This document shows positions 7,714 through 15,775 of a DNA stretch of 35,022 bases, in pieces; position 1 is the first letter of the stretch; every line of letters begins with the position of its first letter. A program made the translations under genes and the position numbers. Below the pieces are notes generated by a model. That model was not told where the DNA came from, ran no database searches, and saw nothing but the letters and a program-made list of their open reading frames with translations. Origin of the DNA: an uncultured Bacilli bacterium (GTDB taxonomy: Bacteria; Bacillota_I; Bacilli_A; RFN20; DUOF01); assembly GCA_934183255.1 (NCBI GenBank), contig CAKPSD010000005.1, positions 1 through 35,022 of the forward strand. The letters run 5' to 3'.

Positions 7714-9186
7714 TTATTTTTTATTTAACAATTCAAGCACTTTCATTTTAGCAAAATTACTAAAAGCATAATTAACCCATTCAGGTTTAACATGATTTTT
7801 ATTATCGCTTCTTACAGAAACAATTGCACCATTCTTTAACTTAGTATCAAATGATGATGGAATGCCATTAATATATGCTTCTTTTAAGCCACTTCCTATT
7901 TTATCAGAAAGTTTAAAAGCAAAATCTAAAACAGTAGAGCCAATAGGTAAAACAATAACTTCTCCAACTGTATTATAAACATAAATATATTGGTTATGAT
8001 TAAAAATATCTTCTTGTAACAATCTAACATATTCAGATGGATTAACCTTATCTTCACTATTAATTCTATCTAATTCTCTTATTATATTTAAATGATTTCT
8101 AATATCTTCTTGTTCCTTATTTTGATTATATCCTTTACTTTCATCATATTGCCACTTACTTGCTACACCAAAATTAAACAAATCATCCATTACTTTAGTT
8201 GATATAGCTATTTTACTAGGATTTCCAACAGGATTTATAACAATAGTGTGAATGGCTTGATACATATTAAATTTAGGAGATGTAATATAATCTTTTAGTC
8301 TTCCAATTAAAGGAGTATAAATTGAGTGTATTATTCCAAGTGCTAAATAACAATCCAAGTTTTTATTAACTAAAACATGAATTACATCTAAATCATCTAT
8401 TTCATCTAAAGTATGCTTGCCATCTTGAATGAATTTATATATTTTATATATTTCTTTATTAGTTCTATAAATTTCACATTTAATACCCATAGCATCTAAT
8501 GCTTGAGTAATATTTTGACACATTGCCTCTAAACTTTCCTTGTACCTTTTATTATGATCCTCTACATAATAAACAATTTGAAAATACATTTCTCTATTTA
8601 AATAAAACAAACAAAGTTCTTCTAATTCTTTGGCTATTTTATTTAAACCAATGTATCTAGCAACAGGTGCATATAACTCTAAAGTTTGATTAGCAATTCT
8701 AACTTGTTTTTCTTTTTTCAAAACTCCAAGAGTACGCATATTATTTAATCTATCTGCTAGCTTAATAATAATAGTTCTAACATCACTACTCATCGCATGA
8801 AATACTTTTTGAATAGTTTTATCTTTGCTATCTACTTGAGATGTACTTTCGCTAACGCTAACTTTGGTTACAGCTGCTACTAAAGAAGCTATATCTTCCC
8901 CAAATATTTCTCTTATCATCTCTTCATTAACATCTTCAACATCCTCAATTGTATCGTGAAGTAATCCAGCGGCTATTGTATTAGGACCTGCATGAAGCGA
9001 AACAATTATTTCTGCAGTCTCTACAGGATGCTTAATGTAAGGACTTCCATCCACTCTAAAAACACCCTTATGTTTTTCTTTTGCAAACTCATAAGCTTTA
9101 CGTATTGTCATAAGATCATATGTGTTAGTTATATATTTTTGGGCGTTAGCGTAGACCTTTTCAAATAGTGAATCAACCTCATCCAT
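7714..9186 (-). CDS. Short Rel/SpoT homologue: (p)ppGpp hydrolase with degenerate synthetase domain
   Basis: The 490 residues hold an N-terminal HD hydrolase domain, a synthetase-like domain and a TGS domain, then stop; long Rel proteins (about 730) continue with helical, zinc-finger and ACT domains. Hydrolase residues are intact: YIKHP, LLHDTIED and KLADRLNNMRTL. In the synthetase half, GRLKDY and MYQAIHT are recognisable. However, the ExQIRT motif, whose Glu is essential for synthesis, reads KIAIST (Glu to Lys, Gln to Ala, Arg to Ser). The Arg of the DLxAIR motif is His, and AAHW is ASKW. I infer an alarmone hydrolase that cannot synthesise. The start at 9186 has GGGGGTGAT upstream; the TTG at 9201 is rejected. 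A good promoter lies just upstream. Confidence 0.85.
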   Translation of the reverse strand: MDEVDSLFEKVYANAQKYITNTYDLMTIRKAYEFAKEKHKGVFRVDGSPYIKHPVETAEIIVSLHAGPNTIAAGLLHDTIEDVEDVNEEMIREIFGEDIASLVAAVTKVSVSESTSQVDSKDKTIQKVFHAMSSDVRTIIIKLADRLNNMRTLGVLKKEKQVRIANQTLELYAPVARYIGLNKIAKELEELCLFYLNREMYFQIVYYVEDHNKRYKESLEAMCQNITQALDAMGIKCEIYRTNKEIYKIYKFIQDGKHTLDEIDDLDVIHVLVNKNLDCYLALGIIHSIYTPLIGRLKDYITSPKFNMYQAIHTIVINPVGNPSKIAISTKVMDDLFNFGVASKWQYDESKGYNQNKEQEDIRNHLNIIRELDRINSEDKVNPSEYVRLLQEDIFNHNQYIYVYNTVGEVIVLPIGSTVLDFAFKLSDKIGSGLKEAYINGIPSSFDTKLKNGAIVSVRSDNKNHVKPEWVNYAFSNFAKMKVLELLNKK

Positions 9187-9216
9187 TAAGATCACCCCCA
9201 AAAAAGTATTTCTTTT

Positions 9217-9245
9217 ATTATAGTATAACTTTAAAATAATACCAA
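9217..9245 (-). promoter_or_regulatory. Sigma-A promoter of the rel-like gene
   Basis: -35 TTGGTA (9240-9245), a 17-base spacer, and -10 TATAAT (9217-9222), with a second overlapping TATACT. The leader is about 25 bases. Confidence 0.65.
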
Positions 9246-9249
9246 TATT

Positions 9250-10143
9250 TTACTTGCTTTTAGGTATAAAAAGGCTTAATCTCTTCTTTAAACAAGTAAT
9301 TTCTACATCTTTAGCATTATACGGATCTCCATCTAAATTCCAATCAACACTCTTATCAATACCTATTTTTAAATGATCAGTACTAAAGACCATCAAATTA
9401 TTATTTTCTCTAACTCCATTAACTCCTCTTATAAATAATCTCCAAATATTAATAGGAGTTTTTACTTCTGGTTTTTTAACAACTACTACATCAAACTTAC
9501 CATCACCAAGTTTATTTTTATAGTTAAACTTAGAAAATCCTCCAACTGATTTTGTATTTAAAATCATAACAAGAATAGCGTTTTGTTTAATTTGTTTTTT
9601 ACCTACTTGAAGGTTTAGCATATAATCATCAACTTTAAACGCTTGTTTAGCACCTTGCATAAAATAAGCCATTCTTCCATATTTCTTTTTCATTTTTGGA
9701 GTTGTCTTAAAGGTCGCATCAGTATATGTTCCCATCGCACAAGCATATGCATAATAGTTATCATTTATTTTACAAATATCTATTTTTTCTTTATTACCTT
9801 CAACACATAAATTTATTGCTTTTTTAATATTACGTGGAATATTATAATTGTTTGCCATATCACTTACTGTCCCTGATGGAATAAAGCCTAAAATAGGGGC
9901 ATTTTTATTTTCTCCAATTCCCTTTACAACTTCACTAAAAGTGCCATCTCCACCAGAAAAAATAAGAGAATCATACTTACCACATGCTTCTTTTGCTAAT
10001 TCTATTGTATGTCCTGCATATGCCGTAGGAACTATGTCTACTACATCATATTTTTCTTTTAATTTTTTTTCAATATATCCCATATGCTTCATAAGTTTTT
10101 TGTTTTTACCGCTTATAGGATTATAAATAAATAGACATTTCAT
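9250..10143 (-). CDS. Diacylglycerol-kinase-family lipid kinase (DgkB/YegS type)
   Basis: A soluble lipid kinase of 297 residues. FIYNPISGK at the N-terminus and GGDGTFSEVVKG (about residues 64-75) form the ATP site. IPSGTVSDMANNY corresponds to the family GTxNDFA motif, with Val-Ser in place of the more usual Ala-Asn or similar. A DGDPY segment occurs near the end. DgkB-like enzymes rephosphorylate diacylglycerol released by lipoteichoic acid synthesis and feed it back to phosphatidic acid; YegS-like members act on other lipids, so the exact substrate is not fixed. The start lies 5 bases after the stop of the phosphodiesterase gene, so the two are co-transcribed. Confidence 0.9.
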   Translation of the reverse strand: MKCLFIYNPISGKNKKLMKHMGYIEKKLKEKYDVVDIVPTAYAGHTIELAKEACGKYDSLIFSGGDGTFSEVVKGIGENKNAPILGFIPSGTVSDMANNYNIPRNIKKAINLCVEGNKEKIDICKINDNYYAYACAMGTYTDATFKTTPKMKKKYGRMAYFMQGAKQAFKVDDYMLNLQVGKKQIKQNAILVMILNTKSVGGFSKFNYKNKLGDGKFDVVVVKKPEVKTPINIWRLFIRGVNGVRENNNLMVFSTDHLKIGIDKSVDWNLDGDPYNAKDVEITCLKKRLSLFIPKSK

Positions 10144-10148
10144 AATAT

Positions 10149-10892
10149 TTAAAACTCCCTTATGTTCAAATTTTCTATTATCATATTATCATAAATTTCT
10201 TTTAATGCAACTTTATTTTTTTCATCCTTGTATGTCCAACCAATAACAAAATACCCTTTATCATGATATTTTTTTAGTAATTTATAATTACAATGATCTA
10301 TACCATAACTAATAAAATGAGGTTTACTAAACACATTAAGCCACAAATGACTAAGTAAAAATCTCTTTATCTTAGATAATTTACTATCATAATAACTATA
10401 CGATAATTGTCCTCTAATAATACTCTTATCTTTTTTTCTAAAATATCTTAAAGTAAAAGGATTAAAACATACAATTACATATCTTCCTTTATATTTCTTT
10501 AATATTTCATAAACTATTTCTTCTAATTTACCTACTTTATTAGATTTTATTTCAACCATGACTCCTATTTTATTATTTATTAATTTTAAAACATCACTAA
10601 ATAAAGGCACACCATCATTAGTAAGCTTTTTAACCTCTTCATAAGTTAAATCATCTATATTCTTATTAATACCATACACCCTATTTAAATTAGAATCATG
10701 AGAAACAACAACTAAATTATCTTTAGTTAATCTAACATCTAATTCTACTCCTAAATTATCTTTAACAGCTTCTTCAAACGCTTTCATAGAATTTTCTTTT
10801 ATATTTTCATTATGTTTCCCTCTATGATATAAAACACCTTCTCTAAGCCAAGAAGCTCTTTCATTAAATTCTTTTATCCTTTTTTGAAGCAT
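10149..10892 (-). CDS. Glycerophosphodiester phosphodiesterase
   Basis: The 247-residue protein has a GDPD-type TIM-barrel layout. YHRGKHNENIKENSMKAFEEA contributes the catalytic His and Glu-Asn, VELDVRLTKD the metal-binding Glu and Asp, and VVSHDSNL the second catalytic His. Members cleave glycerophosphodiesters to glycerol-3-phosphate plus an alcohol; some bacterial members act on teichoic acid backbones. No signal peptide is evident, so it is probably cytoplasmic. I chose the ATG at 10892 because TAAGGAG lies 8 bases upstream; GTG 10901 and ATG 10898 sit too close to it. It overlaps the end of the patatin gene by 29 bases. Confidence 0.9.
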   Translation of the reverse strand: MLQKRIKEFNERASWLREGVLYHRGKHNENIKENSMKAFEEAVKDNLGVELDVRLTKDNLVVVSHDSNLNRVYGINKNIDDLTYEEVKKLTNDGVPLFSDVLKLINNKIGVMVEIKSNKVGKLEEIVYEILKKYKGRYVIVCFNPFTLRYFRKKDKSIIRGQLSYSYYDSKLSKIKRFLLSHLWLNVFSKPHFISYGIDHCNYKLLKKYHDKGYFVIGWTYKDEKNKVALKEIYDNMIIENLNIREF

Positions 10893-11742
10893 TTTCATCA
10901 CTCCTTATAAACTCTTTTATTTTACTAATATATTCTAATCCATCTTCATACCCCATTTTATATATTTCATTTATTCTAGTAATATTTTTCTCTAAATTTC
11001 CAATATTAAGTTCTTCCTTAGGTCTTATAACGATGGCTTCATTTTCCTTCTCTAATTCTTCTAATAATTTTAAAGTTTCATTATATTTGAATCTTCTATT
11101 TTCCATCGTTTTAATTAAATTAGGGTATCTCTTGTATCTAATTTTATTAAATTTCATTAATTTATTTTCCCCTAAAACAAATCCTTTAGGTCTTGTTAAA
11201 ATAACTATATTACTACTAAAACCATCTTCTATAGCTTTTTTAACTGGTATTGAATCAGCATCTCCTCCATCACTAAGTATTAGTCCATCACATTTAACTA
11301 AATGAGTAAAGAGTGGCAAAGCAGCGCTAGCCTTAACATACTCAGCATCTTTTTCTAAATCCTTTATAAGAGCGTAGTGTGCTTCTCCAGTTACAGCATT
11401 TGTACTAACAGCATAAAACTTTCCAACATATTTATTAAATGCATCATAATCAAATGGATTAAGTTTTTTAAAAACATCATTAAAAATAAAATCAGTATTA
11501 ACAGCACTACCTTTAGTTAACATTCTTTTCATACTTATATATCTTTTATCACCTATATATGATGTATTAATTTCATAAGTTCTTCCTCTTTGCCTAGAAA
11601 TGTATGATAAAGCATTATAACATCCTGCACTAACTGCATATATATTGTTAATGAAAATATCATTGTCCATAAAAGCATCAAGAACGCCACTAGTGTACAT
11701 CCCCCTCATGCCTCCACCTTCTAATATTAAACTTATACTCAT
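10864..11742 (-). CDS. Patatin-like phospholipase (YjjU type)
   Basis: A predicted lipid acylhydrolase of 292 residues. The oxyanion loop is EGGGMRGMYTSGVLDAF at the N-terminus. The nucleophile elbow is AVSAGCYN (near residue 39), with Ala-Val where Gly-x is usual before Ser, as in the YjjU branch. The catalytic Asp is in SDGGDADSIPV. The C-terminal third is charged and helical. It heads a three-gene operon followed by the phosphodiesterase and the lipid kinase. Together these could deacylate phospholipid, cleave the headgroup and re-phosphorylate diacylglycerol; this is inference from adjacency. Confidence 0.88.
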   Translation of the reverse strand: MSISLILEGGGMRGMYTSGVLDAFMDNDIFINNIYAVSAGCYNALSYISRQRGRTYEINTSYIGDKRYISMKRMLTKGSAVNTDFIFNDVFKKLNPFDYDAFNKYVGKFYAVSTNAVTGEAHYALIKDLEKDAEYVKASAALPLFTHLVKCDGLILSDGGDADSIPVKKAIEDGFSSNIVILTRPKGFVLGENKLMKFNKIRYKRYPNLIKTMENRRFKYNETLKLLEELEKENEAIVIRPKEELNIGNLEKNITRINEIYKMGYEDGLEYISKIKEFIRSDENASKKDKRI

Positions 11743-11782
11743 ATAATCACCACACTATAATTTTAACCTTTATTTTAAAAAT

Positions 11783-11813
11783 TAAAAAGAGTTAATGAAA
11801 ATATCATTAACTC
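11783..11813 (-). terminator. Second (distal) terminator after lemA
   Basis: A perfect 10-bp stem, GAGTTAATGA with TCATTAACTC (11789-11798 and 11804-11813), with a T-run on the minus strand. It stands behind the first lemA terminator as a backup. Confidence 0.75.
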
Positions 11814-11820
11814 AATCTAT

Positions 11821-11846
11821 AAAAAAAGGTATCAATTGATACCTTA
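11821..11846 (-). terminator. Proximal lemA terminator overlapping the stop codon
   Basis: The perfect palindrome GGTATCAATTGATACC (11828-11843), extended by AA/TT pairs, is followed by seven T on the minus strand. Its first bases belong to the lemA TAA stop codon. Confidence 0.8.
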
Positions 11847-12422
11847 TTCATCAAAATTAACTCTGTAGTTATCTTTCTTAGCTTCCTCATCTGCTTCGTA
11901 GAACTCTTTACGAGTAAAGTTAAACATATTTGCTACTATTGAAGAAGGGAAAATTAAGATTGTTTTGTTATACTTATTTACAGCTTCGTTATAGAACTTT
12001 CTTGCATAAGCAACCTTTTCTTCGATTGGTCCTAAATCGTTCATAAGTTTCATAAAGCTTTCATTTGCCTTTAATTCAGGATATTGTTCACTTAAAGCCA
12101 TAACTTTAACAGATGCTTGACCCATCATTCTATCTGCCTCTTGCATACCTTTAACATCACCTGTTTGACTAGCTGTAGCAAATGCTCCTCTAGCTTTAGC
12201 AAATTCTAAGAAAATCTTAGATTCGTGTGCTTTTGATCCTTTAACTGTAGCTTCTAAGTTACTAATTAAATTGATTTTTTTCTTTAATTCAACATCAATT
12301 GAACTAAATGCATTTTCAGTATTTAAACGAAGTTTAACTAATTTGTTATAAACGCCAATAAACCAAAGAACAAGTAACACTATAAGAACAACTACAACAA
12401 CACCTATAATAATACCTACCAT
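11844..12422 (-). CDS. lemA: LemA family membrane protein
   Basis: The 192-residue protein has one N-terminal membrane segment (about residues 3-24) and then the helical LemA domain. Family landmarks are YNKLVKLRLNTENAFSSIDV, LISNLEATVKG and a SEQYPELKANESF segment. LemA proteins occur widely in bacteria at the membrane; their function is poorly defined. The start has AAGGAGTGAT upstream. It is transcribed alone from a recognisable promoter containing an inverted repeat and ends in two tandem terminators. Confidence 0.93.
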   Translation of the reverse strand: MVGIIIGVVVVVLIVLLVLWFIGVYNKLVKLRLNTENAFSSIDVELKKKINLISNLEATVKGSKAHESKIFLEFAKARGAFATASQTGDVKGMQEADRMMGQASVKVMALSEQYPELKANESFMKLMNDLGPIEEKVAYARKFYNEAVNKYNKTILIFPSSIVANMFNFTRKEFYEADEEAKKDNYRVNFDE

Positions 12423-12442
12423 TTATATCACTCCTTATTAAA

Positions 12443-12471
12443 ATAATACTATGTAATAGTATTTTTTACAA
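12443..12471 (-). promoter_or_regulatory. lemA promoter with embedded inverted repeat
   Basis: -35 TTGTAA (12466-12471), a 17-base spacer, and -10 TATTAT (12443-12448). A perfect 7-bp inverted repeat, AATACTA/TAGTATT (12445-12451 and 12457-12463), covers the -10 and most of the spacer, the usual place for a repressor site. Confidence 0.6.
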
Positions 12472-12540
12472 TAAATTGTATTCTTTTTAAGATAAAACTA
12501 TACTAGATTTCATATTTAAACACATATAAATAAAAATAAA

Positions 12541-12560
12541 AAATAGGGGTTCCCCTATTT
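12541..12560 (-). terminator. Terminator overlapping the lipoprotein stop codon
   Basis: AAATAGGGG and CCCCTATTT form a 9-bp inverted repeat with a minimal loop, followed on the minus strand by a T-rich tract. The TAG stop at 12555-12557 lies inside the stem. Confidence 0.75.
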
Positions 12561-13274
12561 AATTAAATCTGCTATATTATCTAATCTCAATAATTCTTTA
12601 ATACTTTTTACTTTCATTGTAATTAAATCATATCCAAGAGGCATATTAATAGATACTTTATCATAATTTAACTTAACTTCCACTTTTAAATCCTTATTAG
12701 TGTAACTTAAAAGTGTTGGCCTATAATCACTACCAAATGATGTTTTAAATCCTTTGTAATCTATTTCATTTTCACTTATAAATGTTTTATCTATTAACTT
12801 ACTATAATCTATATCATTTAATGTCTTTTCTTTTATAATATCAAGAATTACAGATTCATTACATTTTTTATTTTTACTATGTAAAATATTACATGTTTCA
12901 TTTACAAATGTTTCTATACTATCTTTTATAATAACATTTGTATTATTATAACGATAACTAACATAAACTTTACCATTCTTTACATATAAACTATTCTTTT
13001 CATAATTAACATTAATAATACTATCTCCAATAGTATCACCTACTATTACTTTACCATCAAAGTTATAAGTCTTATCTTTTATAGTAAGTGTACCATCAAA
13101 ATTTACTCCTTTAATATTTCTTAATGATTCATTAATATTATAAATTAAGTCTTCTTTACTATTAACTGCTTTATATTCTACTAATGAGTTATTACTAATA
13201 GTTTTTATATTATTGCATCCATTAATAGCAAACAACCCAACAAACAAAAGAAAAAATCTAAAGATCTTTTTCAT
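12555..13274 (-). CDS. Predicted lipoprotein of unknown function
   Basis: The 239-residue protein has a Lys-rich start, a hydrophobic stretch and a Cys at about residue 20 in FAINGC, a plausible though imperfect lipobox (Asn at -2). The rest is a mix of short beta-type segments (TLTIKDKTYNFDGKVIVGD and similar), as in LolA- or LppX-like lipoproteins, but I cannot assign a family. The start at 13274 has GGGAGG 9 bases upstream; a TTG at 13295 is rejected. It is preceded by a 61-residue gene and dedA on the same strand and probably shares their transcript. Confidence 0.7.
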   Translation of the reverse strand: MKKIFRFFLLFVGLFAINGCNNIKTISNNSLVEYKAVNSKEDLIYNINESLRNIKGVNFDGTLTIKDKTYNFDGKVIVGDTIGDSIINVNYEKNSLYVKNGKVYVSYRYNNTNVIIKDSIETFVNETCNILHSKNKKCNESVILDIIKEKTLNDIDYSKLIDKTFISENEIDYKGFKTSFGSDYRPTLLSYTNKDLKVEVKLNYDKVSINMPLGYDLITMKVKSIKELLRLDNIADLIK

Positions 13275-13291
13275 CACATTATTCCTCCCTT

Positions 13292-13477
13292 TCAAAAATA
13301 ATCATCAATTAAATTGTGATATTCCATCCATCTTTCTTCTTTAACTGGAAATTTTCTGCCATCTTTATACACTAATACTAAATACCTTTTATTATTTTTT
13401 TCTTCATAGTAAAACTCATCTAAAAGACCTTCTTTTATTAATTTTTTATTTCTTCCATGATAACTAAAATATGGCAT
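13292..13477 (-). CDS. Small hypothetical protein (61 residues)
   Basis: I do not recognise it. It is charged and soluble, with a likely beta-hairpin (RYLVLVYKDGRKFPV) followed by a helix (ERWMEYHNLIDDYF). Its ATG directly follows the TGA stop of dedA, and the lipoprotein gene starts 17 bases after its own stop. This tight packing and the protein-like composition argue that it is a real gene in a three-gene transcript. Confidence 0.6.
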   Translation of the reverse strand: MPYFSYHGRNKKLIKEGLLDEFYYEEKNNKRYLVLVYKDGRKFPVKEERWMEYHNLIDDYF

Positions 13478-14092
13478 TCAATCACCATTAATATTTTTTC
13501 TCGTTTTTTTATTTTTATACAATTTATAAAGTAAAAATCCTGATATTAAAAATACTATTATTATAATAAGAATTAATTTATATTTATTGTAATAAATAGC
13601 CACTAACCCCCATCTATCTGCTAAAAAATAACCTAATACTATTAAAATGGAATTCCAAATTAAAATACCCAAAATAGAAAATAAAGAGTAAATAAATAAA
13701 CTTTGTTTATATAAACCTGATAAAAAAGAAATGTATGTCCTGCAAAGAGGAATAACCCTACAAATCATTACCGAAATATTTCCGTATTTATCAAACTTTT
13801 CTTTTCCATAATCCACTCCTTTTTTCACATTTTTAAATTTATTATATATTTTATTATAAAATATATTACCTCCATAATATCCAACTAAATAGCAAAGCAA
13901 ACACCCAATAAAACCCATTATAGTACTTAACACAATTGCTCCCACTACACTATAATCATTTGTATTTATCACAAACCCTAAAAAAGGAAGTAAAGCTTCG
14001 CTAGGCAAAGGAAAGCAAGCATACTCTAACATTACTAAAATAAAAAATATTATTAATCCCCCTTTATTAAACAAATTAATTATAAAATTCAT
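13478..14092 (-). CDS. DedA family membrane protein (VTT domain)
   Basis: A multi-pass membrane protein of 204 residues. It shows the DedA landmarks EYACFPLPSEALLPF near the N-terminus, a central GYYGGN, and ICRVIPLCRTYISFLSGL, which carries the conserved Arg-x-x-Pro-x-x-Arg element. Some DedA proteins flip undecaprenyl phosphate or phosphatidylethanolamine across the membrane; which lipid applies here is unknown. The start has AAGGTGAG upstream. It heads a transcript with the 61-residue gene and the lipoprotein. The stop is TGA, which helps show that TGA is not read as Trp in this genome. Confidence 0.92.
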   Translation of the reverse strand: MNFIINLFNKGGLIIFFILVMLEYACFPLPSEALLPFLGFVINTNDYSVVGAIVLSTIMGFIGCLLCYLVGYYGGNIFYNKIYNKFKNVKKGVDYGKEKFDKYGNISVMICRVIPLCRTYISFLSGLYKQSLFIYSLFSILGILIWNSILIVLGYFLADRWGLVAIYYNKYKLILIIIIVFLISGFLLYKLYKNKKTRKNINGD

Positions 14093-14107
14093 ATTCTCAC
14101 CTTTTTA

Positions 14108-14136
14108 ATTATATTTTTTTATAATTTTTTCTAGAA
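14108..14136 (-). promoter_or_regulatory. Probable dedA promoter
   Basis: A perfect -10 TATAAT (14108-14113), a 17-base A/T spacer and a weak -35 TTCTAG (14131-14136). The region is almost all A/T, so chance matches are likely; support is moderate. Confidence 0.4.
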
Positions 14137-14197
14137 TTTTTATTTTTTTCCGTAAAAATCAAAACTCGTTACTATAGATATTAATGGAGGGATAAAA

Positions 14198-15775
14198 ATG
14201 AAAAAAACATTTAAATTACTAATCATAGCTTTTTCTTTCTTTATTTTTAGTAAAACTACAACCATAAAAGCACAGGAAATAGGGACTTGTTTGATTAAAG
14301 AACAAGACAAAACTTATAATGTTAATGTGCCATTTTATTGGTATACAGTAGAAAAAGAATCAATAACAAATGACTTACTACAAACCGCTGAAAACTATTC
14401 TCATATAGAAAAATATATAAATGATGGAACAGGTTGTAAAAACATAAATAATAGTTTAATAAAAAAAGAACAGCCATATAAAAATAATTTTTTAAGTTAC
14501 AAGATAACTACCTATTATTTTTCAAGCAATAAACTAACAGACAGTAAAACTATATATACTAAAGCTAATGAAATATTTAGTTTTACTGATACCATGGGAA
14601 ATATTACAATTAATGTTTATAGTGAATTTATATCATTAGATGATTTGCCACCTGTTATTGTAAAAGATAATTTAGATAGTACCATCATAACTTCAATGAA
14701 TAACTATATATCAATTGATTATTTAAAGTCTAAAATTAAAGCTTATGATGAAGTAGATGGTATTACTGAAGTTAAAGTAAGTAAAGATGATTATTCTCCT
14801 AATAAAATGATACCTGGAATTTATGAAATAACATTTTCTTCACAAGATAAAAGTGGAAACATCGCATATTTAACTATAAAAATTAAAGTAATAGATAACA
14901 TAAAGCCCATAATAACAGGCCCTACATCATTAAAAAGTTATATGTCTAATCTTCTATCTTTAGATAACATAAAAAAAGAGTTTATAATAACAGATAACTA
15001 TGATAAAAATATCGAAAATAGACTTGTTATACAAGAAGACAATTATTCTAATAACAAAGATAAAATAGGGACTTTTCTAATTTCTTTTTATGTAACAGAC
15101 TTATCTAACAACAAAAGTGATACCTATGTTTTAAGTATTGAAATAATTGATGATATACCACCTACTATTTCTGGCAAAAACTCATACATTACAAGTTATA
15201 AAAATAAATTAAATGTTGAAAAAATAAAAAATGATTTATTAGCTATAGATAATATAAGCATAAATATAATCATAGAATTATCTTTCGACAATTACTCTTC
15301 TAATTATTATATTCCGGGTAGTTATGAAATAGGATATATTGCAAAAGATGAAAGTGAAAATGCATCAAATGTTTATACTGTAACTATTAAAGTTGAAGAT
15401 TCAGAAAAACCAATATTTTTTATAAGTCAAAAATTTATTGGCATCAATTCTTCATCAAGTATTCCAATCGAAGAAATAATTGAAACTCTAGAAAGCAATA
15501 ATAATATTGACAAAACATCCATACTTTCTTATGAAGTTATAGAAGACACCTATTCAAATAACAAAAATACTCCAGGAGAATATAAAATTAAGTTATATTA
15601 TGAATTTGAAAATGAATGTATTGTTTTAGAATCTGATATAGTGGTGGATAACCTTAGTGAAAATAAAGATGAAATAAAAGAAAAAACTCCAAAGAAATCT
15701 CTCTGGAGTATATTTAAAAATATAATTTTAAGTATTTTAAACTTTTTAAAAAGAATATTTTCTTTCTTATTTTAG
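14198..15775 (+). CDS. Secreted protein with tandem Ig-like (DUF5011/HYR-type) repeats
   Basis: The 525-residue protein has a signal peptide ending near KAQ (about residue 26). An N-terminal region of about 130 residues with two Cys is followed by about four tandem modules of roughly 85 residues. Each module has a pattern such as DxxxPxI at its border, a DxYSxNxxxxG turn and a final stretch like DKSGNIAYLTIKIKV. Such modules are common in Firmicute surface proteins. There is no LPxTG motif. The C-terminus is instead a Lys-rich, then strongly hydrophobic tail (SLWSIFKNIILSILNFLKR and beyond) that may hold it at the membrane. GGAGG precedes the ATG. Its last 4 bases overlap eno, and an eno terminator lies inside its 3' end. 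Confidence 0.8.
   Translation: MKKTFKLLIIAFSFFIFSKTTTIKAQEIGTCLIKEQDKTYNVNVPFYWYTVEKESITNDLLQTAENYSHIEKYINDGTGCKNINNSLIKKEQPYKNNFLSYKITTYYFSSNKLTDSKTIYTKANEIFSFTDTMGNITINVYSEFISLDDLPPVIVKDNLDSTIITSMNNYISIDYLKSKIKAYDEVDGITEVKVSKDDYSPNKMIPGIYEITFSSQDKSGNIAYLTIKIKVIDNIKPIITGPTSLKSYMSNLLSLDNIKKEFIITDNYDKNIENRLVIQEDNYSNNKDKIGTFLISFYVTDLSNNKSDTYVLSIEIIDDIPPTISGKNSYITSYKNKLNVEKIKNDLLAIDNISINIIIELSFDNYSSNYYIPGSYEIGYIAKDESENASNVYTVTIKVEDSEKPIFFISQKFIGINSSSSIPIEEIIETLESNNNIDKTSILSYEVIEDTYSNNKNTPGEYKIKLYYEFENECIVLESDIVVDNLSENKDEIKEKTPKKSLWSIFKNIILSILNFLKRIFSFLF
15677..15709 (-). terminator. Terminator of the glycolytic operon, inside the opposing CDS
   Basis: On the minus strand a 10-bp stem around a 4-base loop (arms 15686-15695 and 15700-15709, one G-U pair) is followed by TTTTTTCTTTT. 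It lies about 60 bases beyond the eno stop, within the coding sequence of the convergent Ig-like gene. Confidence 0.8.

Noticed and set aside
9848..10126. Plus-strand open frame of 92 codons
   Set aside because: It lies wholly within the lipid kinase gene on the other strand, has no ribosome binding site, and its composition is that of an antisense shadow.
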